Source: Endomicrobium sp.
GTDB taxonomy: Bacteria > Elusimicrobiota > Endomicrobiia > Endomicrobiales > Endomicrobiaceae
DNA length: 5,305 nucleotides
Direction of reading: 5' to 3'
Assembly (NCBI GenBank): GCA_031273645.1
Contig: JAISRM010000004.1
Coordinates: 1 to 5,305, forward strand
The position numbers and the translations under genes were made by a program. The notes beneath the pieces were generated by a model, which saw only the letters and a program-made list of their open reading frames with translations, searched no databases and was not told the origin of the DNA. Of the stretch, positions 1 to 5,100 are shown one piece after another; position 1 is the stretch's first letter, and every line of letters begins with the position of its first letter.

Positions 1-1058
1 TAAAGCTTGAAGAACAAAAAAGAGCCGCGCTTGAATTGCAAAAAGCAAAAAACCAGCTTTTAGAGCCGGTATTGCAGCCAAACCCTCAAAATTCAAAAGA
101 GCAGAAAGCCCGTTTTGAAAGTGAAATCGCAGCTTATGAAGCAAGGCTTGCGCAGGAAAGAAAAGCTGAGGAAGAAAAAGCCAAAGAAACCGCAAAAAAA
201 GAAGCCCAGCTGCAAGAGCAGGAAAAAGCCCGCATAGAGCAGGAAAGAAAAAAAGCTGAAGCAGAGGCTAAGCTTAAAGCCGAACAAGAGGCGCAAGAGG
301 CCGAACTTGCAAGAAAAAAAGCCGCTGAAGAAGAAAAAGCCAGACTTGCAAAACAAAAAGAAGAAGAGCGCATGGCAAAAATAAAAGCGCAGCAGGAAGC
401 TAAGGCGATTAAAGAAAAACTGGCGGCTGAACTTAAAGCGAAAAAAGAAGAAGAAAAACTTCTTAAGATTAAAGAAAAAGAAGAGGCTCAAAAGCGCGCT
501 CTTGCCGAAAAAGAAGAAAAAGAAAGAATTAAACGCCTTGAGCGCGAAGAAGAAGAAAAAGCAAAACGGGAACTTGAGGAAAAACAGGCTAAAGAAAAAG
601 CCGAACAAGAGGCTTTTGAAAAAGCCCGCAAGGCAAGGCTTGAACTTCTTTCAAAATCAAAACTTAATTTTACTTTTACGCAGGCCGATACTTTTGCGTC
701 TTCAAACATGGCTTTGTCTTTAAACGGTAAAAAAGCTATAAAGAGCGCTTCTTTAAAGATAAAGGAATTTGTCAAAAACAATAAAGATAAAAACATCAAA
801 ATCCTTGTCGAAGGTTATACCGATTCCATAGGCACGGCCGCAGATAATAACAGAGTTTCGCTCAGAAGAGCGGCGGTCGTTGCAAATGAACTTATAGACA
901 ACAATGTAGATTACAATATTATCGAGCCTGTCGGAATGGGGCCTGTTGAGTTTAAAAATCCGGAAAATCCTCAGTCTCATGAAAACAGAAGAGTAGAAGT
1001 GCGGATAATTGTTGAAGAGAACCCGGAAAATCCGCCGGCGACAGAAGCGGTCAAATAA
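1..1058 (+). CDS. OmpA-family envelope protein with a long charged helix (5' end missing)
   Basis: The frame is open from the first complete codon at position 3 to TAA at 1056-1058, so the true start lies upstream of the window. The visible protein has three parts. First is a charged helix, then a Pro/Asn-rich break (about 66-95). Next is a helical stretch at 138-614: 159 codons using only A, E, K, L, R, Q, I, M and T, with no Pro, Gly or aromatic residue. A C-terminal OmpA domain follows (about 660-1030). That domain shows GYTD with Asp at 822-824, NRVSLRRA with Arg at 867-869, and a terminal NRRVEV. The Asp-to-Arg distance of 15 residues matches the pair that binds diaminopimelate in Acinetobacter OmpA, so peptidoglycan binding is well supported. 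The usual GR before NRRVE is absent. The helix resembles TolA or a single alpha-helix spacer, probably periplasmic (inference). Any barrel, lipobox or signal peptide would lie upstream. The antisense frames here are composition artefacts. Confidence 0.9.
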   Translation, partial: KLEEQKRAALELQKAKNQLLEPVLQPNPQNSKEQKARFESEIAAYEARLAQERKAEEEKAKETAKKEAQLQEQEKARIEQERKKAEAEAKLKAEQEAQEAELARKKAAEEEKARLAKQKEEERMAKIKAQQEAKAIKEKLAAELKAKKEEEKLLKIKEKEEAQKRALAEKEEKERIKRLEREEEEKAKRELEEKQAKEKAEQEAFEKARKARLELLSKSKLNFTFTQADTFASSNMALSLNGKKAIKSASLKIKEFVKNNKDKNIKILVEGYTDSIGTAADNNRVSLRRAAVVANELIDNNVDYNIIEPVGMGPVEFKNPENPQSHENRRVEVRIIVEENPENPPATEAVK

Positions 1059-1071
1059 GAGTTGCTTTGTT

Positions 1072-1129
1072 GTTAACGTCTGTCTCGCAGCTTGCTTGCG
1101 GGATTGCGCGTGTAAAGAAAAAAGCTGCG
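1072..1129 (+). repeat. GTTAAC-CAGCTTGCT palindromic intergenic repeat, copy 1
   Basis: GTTAAC (1072-1077) is followed by CGCAGCTTGCTTGCGGGA (1086-1103). It can form a short hairpin, CTCGCA with TGCGGG (1084-1089/1097-1102, one G-T pair). Alternatively, CGCAGCTT (1086-1093) pairs perfectly with AAGCTGCG (1122-1129). It lies 13 bases past the stop of the OmpA-family gene. A related copy follows the next gene at 1858, and a third copy in inverted orientation lies at 2341-2374. There is no T-tract after it, so it is not a convincing intrinsic terminator. Confidence 0.5.
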
Positions 1130-1141
1130 TTGACGGCGGCG

Positions 1142-1170
1142 TTGCCAAATAAATTAAAAAATAGTAAAAT
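1142..1170 (+). promoter_or_regulatory. Sigma70-type promoter predicted to give a leaderless mRNA
   Basis: TTGCCA (1142-1147, 5/6 match to TTGACA) and TAAAAT (1165-1170, 5/6 match to TATAAT) are separated by exactly 17 bp. Six T residues follow, so the expected +1 falls on the A of the ATG at 1177. The region just before that ATG is only A/T and has no Shine-Dalgarno sequence, which fits initiation on a leaderless transcript. The placement of the start site is inferred from standard promoter geometry. Confidence 0.5.
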
Positions 1171-1176
1171 TTTTTT

Positions 1177-1827
1177 ATGTCTATTTCAAATCTTGAAGAA
1201 ATTACATGTTCATGCGGGGAGACGTTTGAAGCGGAGCTGATTTCGGCTATAAGCGTTTCCGATAATCCCGAACTTAAAGAAGCTTTGATATCCGGAGAAA
1301 TAAATATCGTGTGCTGTCCTAAATGCGGACAGATGTTTTATGCCGAGAATTTTATTCTCTATCACGACTGCGAAAACGAACTTATAGCTTTTGTATATCC
1401 TTTAAGTTTTCAAAATCAGGCTGACCAGTGCAGAAAAAAAATGCAGCGCGAATTTGCGCGCGCGGTTGAAAATTTTGCCGAATCGGAAAAAAAGAAGATC
1501 AATTACGAGCCTTTGCTTATATTCGGGATAGAAGATTTGGCTCTTCTTTTAAAAGCCGAGCAGGAAATTGAAGATGAAGAAGCGGTATTAGAACATATTG
1601 CTCGCGAAAATTCTCTTAATACGCTTAAGATTTCTGCCTCTCTTGCCAGAAAGTTCGGCATTCCTAAAGTTCTTCCCGTTGTTAAAACAAAAGATCAGCC
1701 CGAAGCTGACAGCGTGCTTGCCGCCTTAAAAATATTAGTTAAATGCAATCCCAATCTGACAAACTATTTGAAACTTCTCGATAAACTTTCGCAAAACAAA
1801 TCAATTCTTGACGGAATCAATTCTTGA
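1177..1827 (+). CDS. CpXC domain-containing protein
   Basis: This is a 216-residue protein. Near the N terminus it has two paired-cysteine motifs: C11-S-C13-G, and C47-P-K-C50-G preceded by another Cys at 46. Together with the short acidic/aromatic stretch after the second motif, this is the pattern of the CpXC family, named for its Cys-x-Cys element. The four cysteines probably bind a metal such as zinc, but the family has no well-defined biochemical role. The C-terminal part, from about residue 85, is predicted helical and rich in Glu, Lys and Leu. I do not recognise it as a known domain. There is no signal peptide or membrane segment, so a cytoplasmic location is likely. ATG 1177 is chosen because it is the first in-frame start and opens directly onto the CpXC motif. 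It has no ribosome binding site and may be leaderless. The gene stands alone, flanked by intergenic repeats. Confidence 0.75.
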   Translation: MSISNLEEITCSCGETFEAELISAISVSDNPELKEALISGEINIVCCPKCGQMFYAENFILYHDCENELIAFVYPLSFQNQADQCRKKMQREFARAVENFAESEKKKINYEPLLIFGIEDLALLLKAEQEIEDEEAVLEHIARENSLNTLKISASLARKFGIPKVLPVVKTKDQPEADSVLAALKILVKCNPNLTNYLKLLDKLSQNKSILDGINS

Positions 1828-1857
1828 AATCAAAAAAACGCATAACTTCCTTTTATT

Positions 1858-1889
1858 GTTAACATATATCTACAGCTTGCTGCGAGGAA
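1858..1889 (+). repeat. GTTAAC-CAGCTTGCT palindromic intergenic repeat, copy 2
   Basis: GTTAAC (1858-1863) lies 15 bases before CAGCTTGCTGCGAGGA (1873-1888), almost the same spacing and order as the copy at 1072. It begins about 30 bases after the stop of the CpXC gene. ACAGC (1872-1876) can pair with GCTGT (1896-1900), and a T-rich stretch follows. It might therefore act as a weak terminator, but the stem is short and the loop long. Confidence 0.5.
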
Positions 1890-1974
1890 CAATCGGCTGT
1901 CTTTCCTGTTTTTAATATTTGTTTTTCCTTAGCAGCCTGCGCTCGAGTGTCTCTATCGGGTGGGAATTGTTTGT

Positions 1975-2106
1975 TTTGTCATTCCCATGAAAATGGGAAT
2001 CCACGTTTGATAAAAAATTCTTTTTACATTGCGTCTTTAAAAAGAAATAATGTCAGAAACTATATTAATATTAAAAATGGATCCCCGCTTTCGCGAGGAT
2101 GACAAA
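1975..2106. repeat. MITE-like element with 29-bp hairpin-forming inverted arms
   Basis: The left arm 1975-2003 and the reverse complement of the right arm 2078-2106 agree at 22 of 29 positions, beginning TTTGTCAT and ending ATCCA in both. Each arm is itself a hairpin. The left is a perfect 8-bp stem (1981-1988/1993-2000) with loop GAAA. The right (2081-2100) is the same structure on the other strand with one C-A mismatch. Three of the base-pair differences between arms are compensated on both sides of the stem. The 74-base interior has no coding capacity. Similar GTCATTCCCGC...GCGGGAAT repeats are scattered in many bacterial genomes; placing this one among non-autonomous mobile or REP-type elements is inference. 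Confidence 0.65.
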
Positions 2107-2151
2107 CTTAAAAACATTTAAAAACAGACTTTATCTGAAGGCTTTGCCTAT

Positions 2152-2180
2152 TTTACAAGGTTTGTATCAATCCATATAAA
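2152..2180 (+). promoter_or_regulatory. Promoter-like sequence in repeat unit A
   Basis: TTTACA (2152-2157) and TATAAA (2175-2180) are 17 bp apart, each a 5/6 match to the sigma70 consensus. Transcription would start near 2187 and run into unit B. The surrounding sequence is A/T-rich, so a chance match is quite possible. Confidence 0.25.
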
Positions 2181-2264
2181 AACAGACGAAGTCTGTCCCG
2201 CTTTCGCGAGGATGACAAACTTAAAGACATTTAAAAACAGACTTTATCTGAAGGCTTTGCCTGT

Positions 2265-2293
2265 TTTACAAGGTTTGTATCAATCCATATAAA
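2265..2293 (+). promoter_or_regulatory. Promoter-like sequence in repeat unit B
   Basis: This is the same TTTACA-N17-TATAAA arrangement as in unit A, here at 2265-2270 and 2288-2293. The predicted start is near 2300. A transcript from here would run through the hairpins at 2309-2324, 2337-2353 and 2355-2374 and reach the terminator-like stem at 2396-2449. Confidence 0.3.
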
Positions 2294-2308
2294 AACAGAC
2301 GAAGTCTG

Positions 2309-2324
2309 TCCCGTGAAAATGGGA
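2309..2324 (+). repeat. GAAA-loop hairpin related to the 1981-2000 arm
   Basis: TCCCGT-GAAA-ATGGGA forms a 6-bp stem with one G-T pair. Its loop and flanks (GTCTG before, AACAAG after) resemble the left arm at 1975-2003. It interrupts what would have been a third 113-bp unit, which suggests that recombination between members of one hairpin family built this region. Confidence 0.5.
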
Positions 2325-2340
2325 ACAAGTTTTAAAATCA

Positions 2341-2374
2341 GTTAAATACTGATACCGCATAGCAAGCTGCGCGG
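2341..2374 (-). repeat. GTTAA/AGCAAGCTG palindromic intergenic repeat, copy 3 (inverted core)
   Basis: AGCAAGCTGCGCGG at 2361-2374 is the reverse-complement form of the CGCAGCTTGCT core of the copies at 1072 and 1858. CCGC (2355-2358) pairs with GCGG (2371-2374), and AGC pairs with GCT inside, giving eight of nine possible pairs, one of them a T-G wobble. It overlaps a second hairpin, ATCAGT-TAAAT-ACTGAT (2337-2353, perfect 6-bp stem). Confidence 0.4.
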
Positions 2375-2395
2375 AAATTCATTTTCCTATATTTT

Positions 2396-2462
2396 GCGCA
2401 TACTGCTTTCAAATAATGTTTTTATAAGGGTTTTGCGCGCAGTATGAGCTTTTTGTTTTTTA
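2396..2462 (+). terminator. Terminator-like stem and T-tract
   Basis: CATACTGC (2399-2406) pairs perfectly with GCAGTATG (2439-2446), and two more G-C pairs (2396-2397 with 2448-2449) extend the stem past one mismatch. TTTTTGTTTTTT follows directly from 2450. This is the composition of an intrinsic terminator, but the 32-base loop is longer than usual. It sits 570 bases past the CpXC gene, so it would more naturally end a transcript started inside the repeat region. Confidence 0.4.
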
Positions 2463-2500
2463 ATATAAAAAAGCATTCAAAAATCAATATAATTGTTTCA

Positions 2501-2529
2501 TTGACAAAGGAATGCAAAAAATATAGAAT
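2501..2529 (+). promoter_or_regulatory. Strong sigma70 promoter of the M50-trpS-scpAB operon
   Basis: TTGACA (2501-2506, exact consensus) and TAGAAT (2524-2529, 5/6) are separated by exactly 17 bp. The expected start site is near 2536, giving a leader of about 40 bases before the ATG at 2575. GCATTC (2473-2478) and GAATGC (2510-2515) form a 6-bp inverted repeat around the -35 box. That could be an operator or could be chance. Confidence 0.75.
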
Positions 2530-2574
2530 TAACGGGTATATTTTTAGAATTTATTTGATATTTTAAGGATAGCA

Positions 2575-3213
2575 ATGGACGGATTAGAAATTTTTATATA
2601 TGTGGTCGTTCTTTTATTTTCCGTAATAATTCACGAAACGGCTCATGCCGTTACGGCTAATTTCAGGGGAGACGATACCGCAAAACGCGCCGGCAGAATA
2701 ACTTTGAACCCTTTGCCGCATATAGATCTGTTCGGAAGCATAATACTTCCCGCCGTATTAATTATTTTTCAGTCGCCTTTGCTTTTCGGCTGGGCAAAAC
2801 CCGTGCCCGTAAATTATGCAAATTTAAAAAACCCAAAATTTGATTCGGCTTTAGTATCGGCCGCAGGCCCTTTGTCAAACGCTTTTTTAGCCGTTGCCGC
2901 AGGTTTGTTAATAAGAGGCATTAAAGCAGTGCCGTCTTTTGAGCAGGGAGTTTTGGGTTCTTTAACCATGCTTTTGTCTTTGCTTGTAACCGTTAACGTT
3001 ATTCTTCTCATTTTAAATTTGATACCCGTTCCGCCGCTCGACGGTTCAAAAATAGCGGCTTATTTTATGCCGGAAGCGTTAGCGTTTAAATATTTAAATT
3101 TACATCCGGCAATTTATTTCGTATTTTTGATAATTATACTGTCAACGGATTTTTTATGGAAAATTATCGCGCCGTTTATGAAATTTTTTATAAAAACAAT
3201 AGTAGGCGGATAA
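2575..3213 (+). CDS. Site-2-protease-like zinc metallopeptidase, family M50
   Basis: This is a 212-residue integral membrane protein with about five to six hydrophobic segments (roughly 6-28, 53-70, 91-115, 126-150 and 175-200). The zinc site is complete. H20-E-T-A-H24 (HExxH, with catalytic E21) lies in the first segment, and the third ligand is D156 in NLIPVPPLDG (N148-G157). Other family marks are LNPLPHID (44-51), FGWAKPVPVN (71-80) and SAAGP (95-99). It has no PDZ domain, so it belongs to the short, minimal M50 group, not the RseP/SpoIVFB types. It is expected to cut substrates inside the membrane. The substrate is unknown. ATG 2575 has AAGGA at 2565-2569, five bases upstream, and sits about 40 bases after a strong promoter. 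It is the first gene of the operon with trpS and scpAB, an association I recall from several phyla. Confidence 0.92.
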   Translation: MDGLEIFIYVVVLLFSVIIHETAHAVTANFRGDDTAKRAGRITLNPLPHIDLFGSIILPAVLIIFQSPLLFGWAKPVPVNYANLKNPKFDSALVSAAGPLSNAFLAVAAGLLIRGIKAVPSFEQGVLGSLTMLLSLLVTVNVILLILNLIPVPPLDGSKIAAYFMPEALAFKYLNLHPAIYFVFLIIILSTDFLWKIIAPFMKFFIKTIVGG

Positions 3214-3230
3214 AATCGGCTTAAGCTTTG

Positions 3231-3244
3231 CCCGCTTTTGCGGG
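3231..3244. repeat. CCCGC-TTTT-GCGGG hairpin between M50 gene and trpS
   Basis: This is a perfect 5-bp G/C-rich stem with a TTTT loop, followed by GATTTATATT and not by a T-tract, so it is unlikely to stop transcription. Its sequence is close to CCCGCTTTCGCGAGGAT in the 113-bp repeats, and it may be a degenerate member of the same family. An mRNA-processing or stability role is possible. Confidence 0.4.
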
Positions 3245-3276
3245 GATTTATATTACGTTAAAAGGTTATATTGATA

Positions 3277-4251
3277 ATGAAAAACAGAGTTTTATCCGCA
3301 ATGCGCCCGACGGGCAGGCTTCATTTGGGTCATTATTTCGGAGCTTTAAAAAACTGGGTGCAAATGCAGGAAGAGTACGACTGCTATTATCTGTCGGCGG
3401 ACTGGCACGCTTTAACTTCCGACTATGCCGACACGTCAAAAATCAAAGACAATACTTTTGAAATGGTCGCAGACTGGCTTACTGCGGGAATTGATCCCGA
3501 TAAATGCGTTATCGCAAGACAGTCCGGCATAAGCGCCCACAGCGAACTTTTTTTAATTTTATCGATGATAACGCCTCTTGGCTGGCTTTACAGAGTGCCG
3601 ACGTATAAAGAACAATTGGAGCAGATCACAAATAAAGATTTAAATAATTACGGTTTTTTAGGTTATCCCGTTTTAATGGCGGCAGATATTTTGCTTTATA
3701 AAGCGAATTTTGTTCCGGTAGGGGAAGACCAGCTTGCGCATTTGGAATTTTCAAGAGAAATAACGAGACGTTTTAATAATTTTTACGGAGAAGTTTTAGT
3801 CGAGCCGCAGGCAAAGCTTACAAAATCTGCAAAAGTTCCCGGGATAGATTCAAGGAAGATGTCAAAATCTTACGGCAACTCCGTTTTTTTGGGCGAAGAA
3901 GACGACAGCATAAAAGAAAAAGTAAAAAATATGTACACCGATCCTTTAAAAATTAAAAAAAACGATCCCGGCCACCCCGACGGCTGCGTAGTTTTTGCGT
4001 TTCATAAACTCTTTAACGCAGCCTGCGGTCAAAGGGAAATCGAATGCAAAGCCGGCAGCGTCGGATGCGTTTTGTGCAAGAAAGAGCTTGTTGAAATGCT
4101 GTCGGTTTTTATGAAGCCGCTTGTTCAAAAGAGAAAAGATTTGCTGGGCGACAAAGCTTATCTTGAGAAAGTTCTTAAAGAAGGAACGCAAAAAGCCTGC
4201 GCGGCTGCCGACGAAACAATGGCTCAGGTGCGTAAAGCTTTGAAATTTTAA
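3277..4251 (+). CDS. trpS: Tryptophanyl-tRNA synthetase, probable [4Fe-4S] type
   Basis: This class Ic aminoacyl-tRNA synthetase attaches tryptophan to tRNA-Trp using ATP. It has 324 residues from ATG 3277, a normal length. The nucleotide-binding HIGH motif is H16-L-G-H19 after the typical MRPTGRL lead-in, and the KMSKS loop is exact at residues 194-198. The C-terminal half contains C237-x19-C257-x6-C264-x2-C267. Thermotoga maritima TrpRS binds a [4Fe-4S] cluster near the anticodon-recognition region with C-x22-C-x6-C-x2-C, so the last three cysteines have identical spacing and only the first gap is three residues shorter. An extra Cys lies at 250. AAAGG at 3261-3265 serves as ribosome binding site. 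A TTG at 3271 would add two residues, but ATG 3277 gives the usual MKNRVLS start. It lies 63 nt after the M50 gene and 12 nt before scpA. Confidence 0.96.
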   Translation: MKNRVLSAMRPTGRLHLGHYFGALKNWVQMQEEYDCYYLSADWHALTSDYADTSKIKDNTFEMVADWLTAGIDPDKCVIARQSGISAHSELFLILSMITPLGWLYRVPTYKEQLEQITNKDLNNYGFLGYPVLMAADILLYKANFVPVGEDQLAHLEFSREITRRFNNFYGEVLVEPQAKLTKSAKVPGIDSRKMSKSYGNSVFLGEEDDSIKEKVKNMYTDPLKIKKNDPGHPDGCVVFAFHKLFNAACGQREIECKAGSVGCVLCKKELVEMLSVFMKPLVQKRKDLLGDKAYLEKVLKEGTQKACAAADETMAQVRKALKF

Positions 4252-4263
4252 AAGAGATAAAAA

Positions 4264-5100
4264 ATGTCATACGATATACATCTTGACGCTTTTGAAGGAC
4301 CTTTAGATCTTCTTTTGCATTTGATAAAAAAAGACGATCTTGAAATAAGCGAAATAAAAATAGCCGAAATAACTTCGCAATATCTTTCTTATCTTGATAT
4401 GATGAAAGATTTAAATATTGATATTGCCGGCGAATTTTTAGTTATGGCTTCAACGCTTATGCAGATAAAGGCCAAAACTCTTTTGCCTTCCGGACAAGAT
4501 AAAGACGGCGCTCAAGACGACCCTTTTGACCAGCTTAAAAACAGGCTGCTTGAGTACCAGAAATACAAAGAAATAGGAAAACTTCTTTCCTATAAAGCCG
4601 TTGAAAATTCGCAGATTTATTACAGGCCGGCGCCGGTCGTTGACAAAAGCGATTTTGTTTTAGACGTTTCGCTTTTTGATTTAATGGACAGTTTCAGGCA
4701 GGCGTTAACCGCTTTGCCCGACGACATAAAAGAAATAATGTATCAGGAAATTCCCATTGAAGTAAAAATAAGGGAAATTCTCGACGTGCTTGAAGGGCGG
4801 CAATATGTGTCTTTTACCGAAATACTGAAAATGCAAAAAACCAAAACTGCGCTTATAGTTTGCTTTATGGCAGTTTTAGAACTTATAAAAAACCGACAGA
4901 TTGCGGCTAAGCAGTCCGATTTGTTTGGGGAAATAAGAGTTTACAGAGTTTATAACGAAATTCAGCCTGAAGAAAAATCAGAAGACGGCGTTTTAGATCT
5001 TGCCGCAGAAGACGAAAACAAAGGCGGCGCTGAAGAATCGGCTGCGGCGGCCGATTTAGAACTTGAACCCGAGCGAGAGGATAATGATGGAAATATCTGA
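4264..5100 (+). CDS. scpA: Segregation and condensation protein A (condensin kleisin)
   Basis: ScpA is the kleisin that bridges the SMC heads and recruits ScpB, forming the bacterial condensin that compacts and segregates the chromosome. The N terminus carries the family signature: FEGPLDLLLHLI at residues 10-21, then the helical stretch to about 80 that contacts the SMC neck. The middle (about 85-160) is the linker bound by ScpB. Residues about 161-230 form the C-terminal winged helix, ending FGEIRVYRVY. A 48-residue tail (231-278), very rich in Glu, Asp and Ala, extends past the domain and looks disordered; it is longer than in typical ScpA. ATG 4264 has AAGAGA about seven bases upstream and follows trpS by 12 nt, indicating cotranscription. 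The end overlaps the start of scpB, suggesting coupled translation of the two partners. Confidence 0.96.
   Translation: MSYDIHLDAFEGPLDLLLHLIKKDDLEISEIKIAEITSQYLSYLDMMKDLNIDIAGEFLVMASTLMQIKAKTLLPSGQDKDGAQDDPFDQLKNRLLEYQKYKEIGKLLSYKAVENSQIYYRPAPVVDKSDFVLDVSLFDLMDSFRQALTALPDDIKEIMYQEIPIEVKIREILDVLEGRQYVSFTEILKMQKTKTALIVCFMAVLELIKNRQIAAKQSDLFGEIRVYRVYNEIQPEEKSEDGVLDLAAEDENKGGAEESAAAADLELEPEREDNDGNI

Larger units (their letters stand above)
2084..2309. repeat. Two tandem copies of a 113-bp repeat
   Basis: Unit A is 2084-2196 and unit B is 2197-2309. They differ at only two positions, both A in unit A and G in unit B, and a third unit begins with CCCG at 2310 before diverging. Each unit contains the right-arm hairpin sequence CCCGCTTTCGCGAGGATGAC, the 10-mer AAAAACAGAC twice, a small AGGC-TTT-GCCT hairpin, and at its end a perfect ACAGAC-GAA-GTCTGT hairpin (2182-2196 and 2295-2309). 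Unit A overlaps the right arm of the element at 1975-2106. The near-identity points to a recent tandem duplication. Confidence 0.9.
1828..2574. other. 747-base gene-free region made of repeats and hairpins
   Basis: No frame here has convincing coding character on either strand, and the largest repeated unit has a period of 113 bases, not a multiple of three. In order it contains: a palindromic repeat (1858-1889), an element with inverted arms (1975-2106), two tandem 113-bp units (2084-2309), a GAAA-loop hairpin (2309-2324), two further hairpins (2337-2374), a long stem followed by a T-tract (2396-2462), and the promoter of the downstream operon (2501-2529). The stretch 1890-1960 shows nothing I can name. 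Confidence 0.7.

Noticed and set aside
36..38. TTG as the start codon of the first gene
   Set aside because: The same frame continues upstream through sense codons to the window edge, with the same helical composition and no ribosome binding site, so the gene is truncated by the window and not started here.
1084..1129. Intrinsic terminator for the OmpA-family gene
   Set aside because: Stems can form but no T-tract follows; it fits the palindromic repeat family better.
93..1148. Antisense open frames rich in Phe/Ser opposite the first gene
   Set aside because: They are the reverse image of Glu/Lys/Ala codons; the low-complexity composition and lack of start signals mark them as artefacts.
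2018..2046. TTCTTTTT/AAAAAGAA 8-bp inverted repeat
   Set aside because: It is made only of A/T-rich runs with a single G/C pair and is expected by chance in such sequence.
2023..2051. Promoter-like TTTACA-N17-AATAAT inside the inverted-arm element
   Set aside because: The key first T of the -10 box is missing and the region is A/T-rich. It also warns that weak promoter matches arise by chance here.
2084..2309. CRISPR array
   Set aside because: There are only two adjoining 113-bp units, with no unique spacers between them and no cas genes in view.
3271..3273. TTG start two codons upstream for trpS
   Set aside because: It is possible, but ATG 3277 gives the usual N terminus and an acceptable distance from AAAGG.
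3228..3461. A + strand frame overlapping the start of trpS
   Set aside because: It overlaps trpS out of frame and matches nothing I recognise, while trpS has both class I signature motifs.
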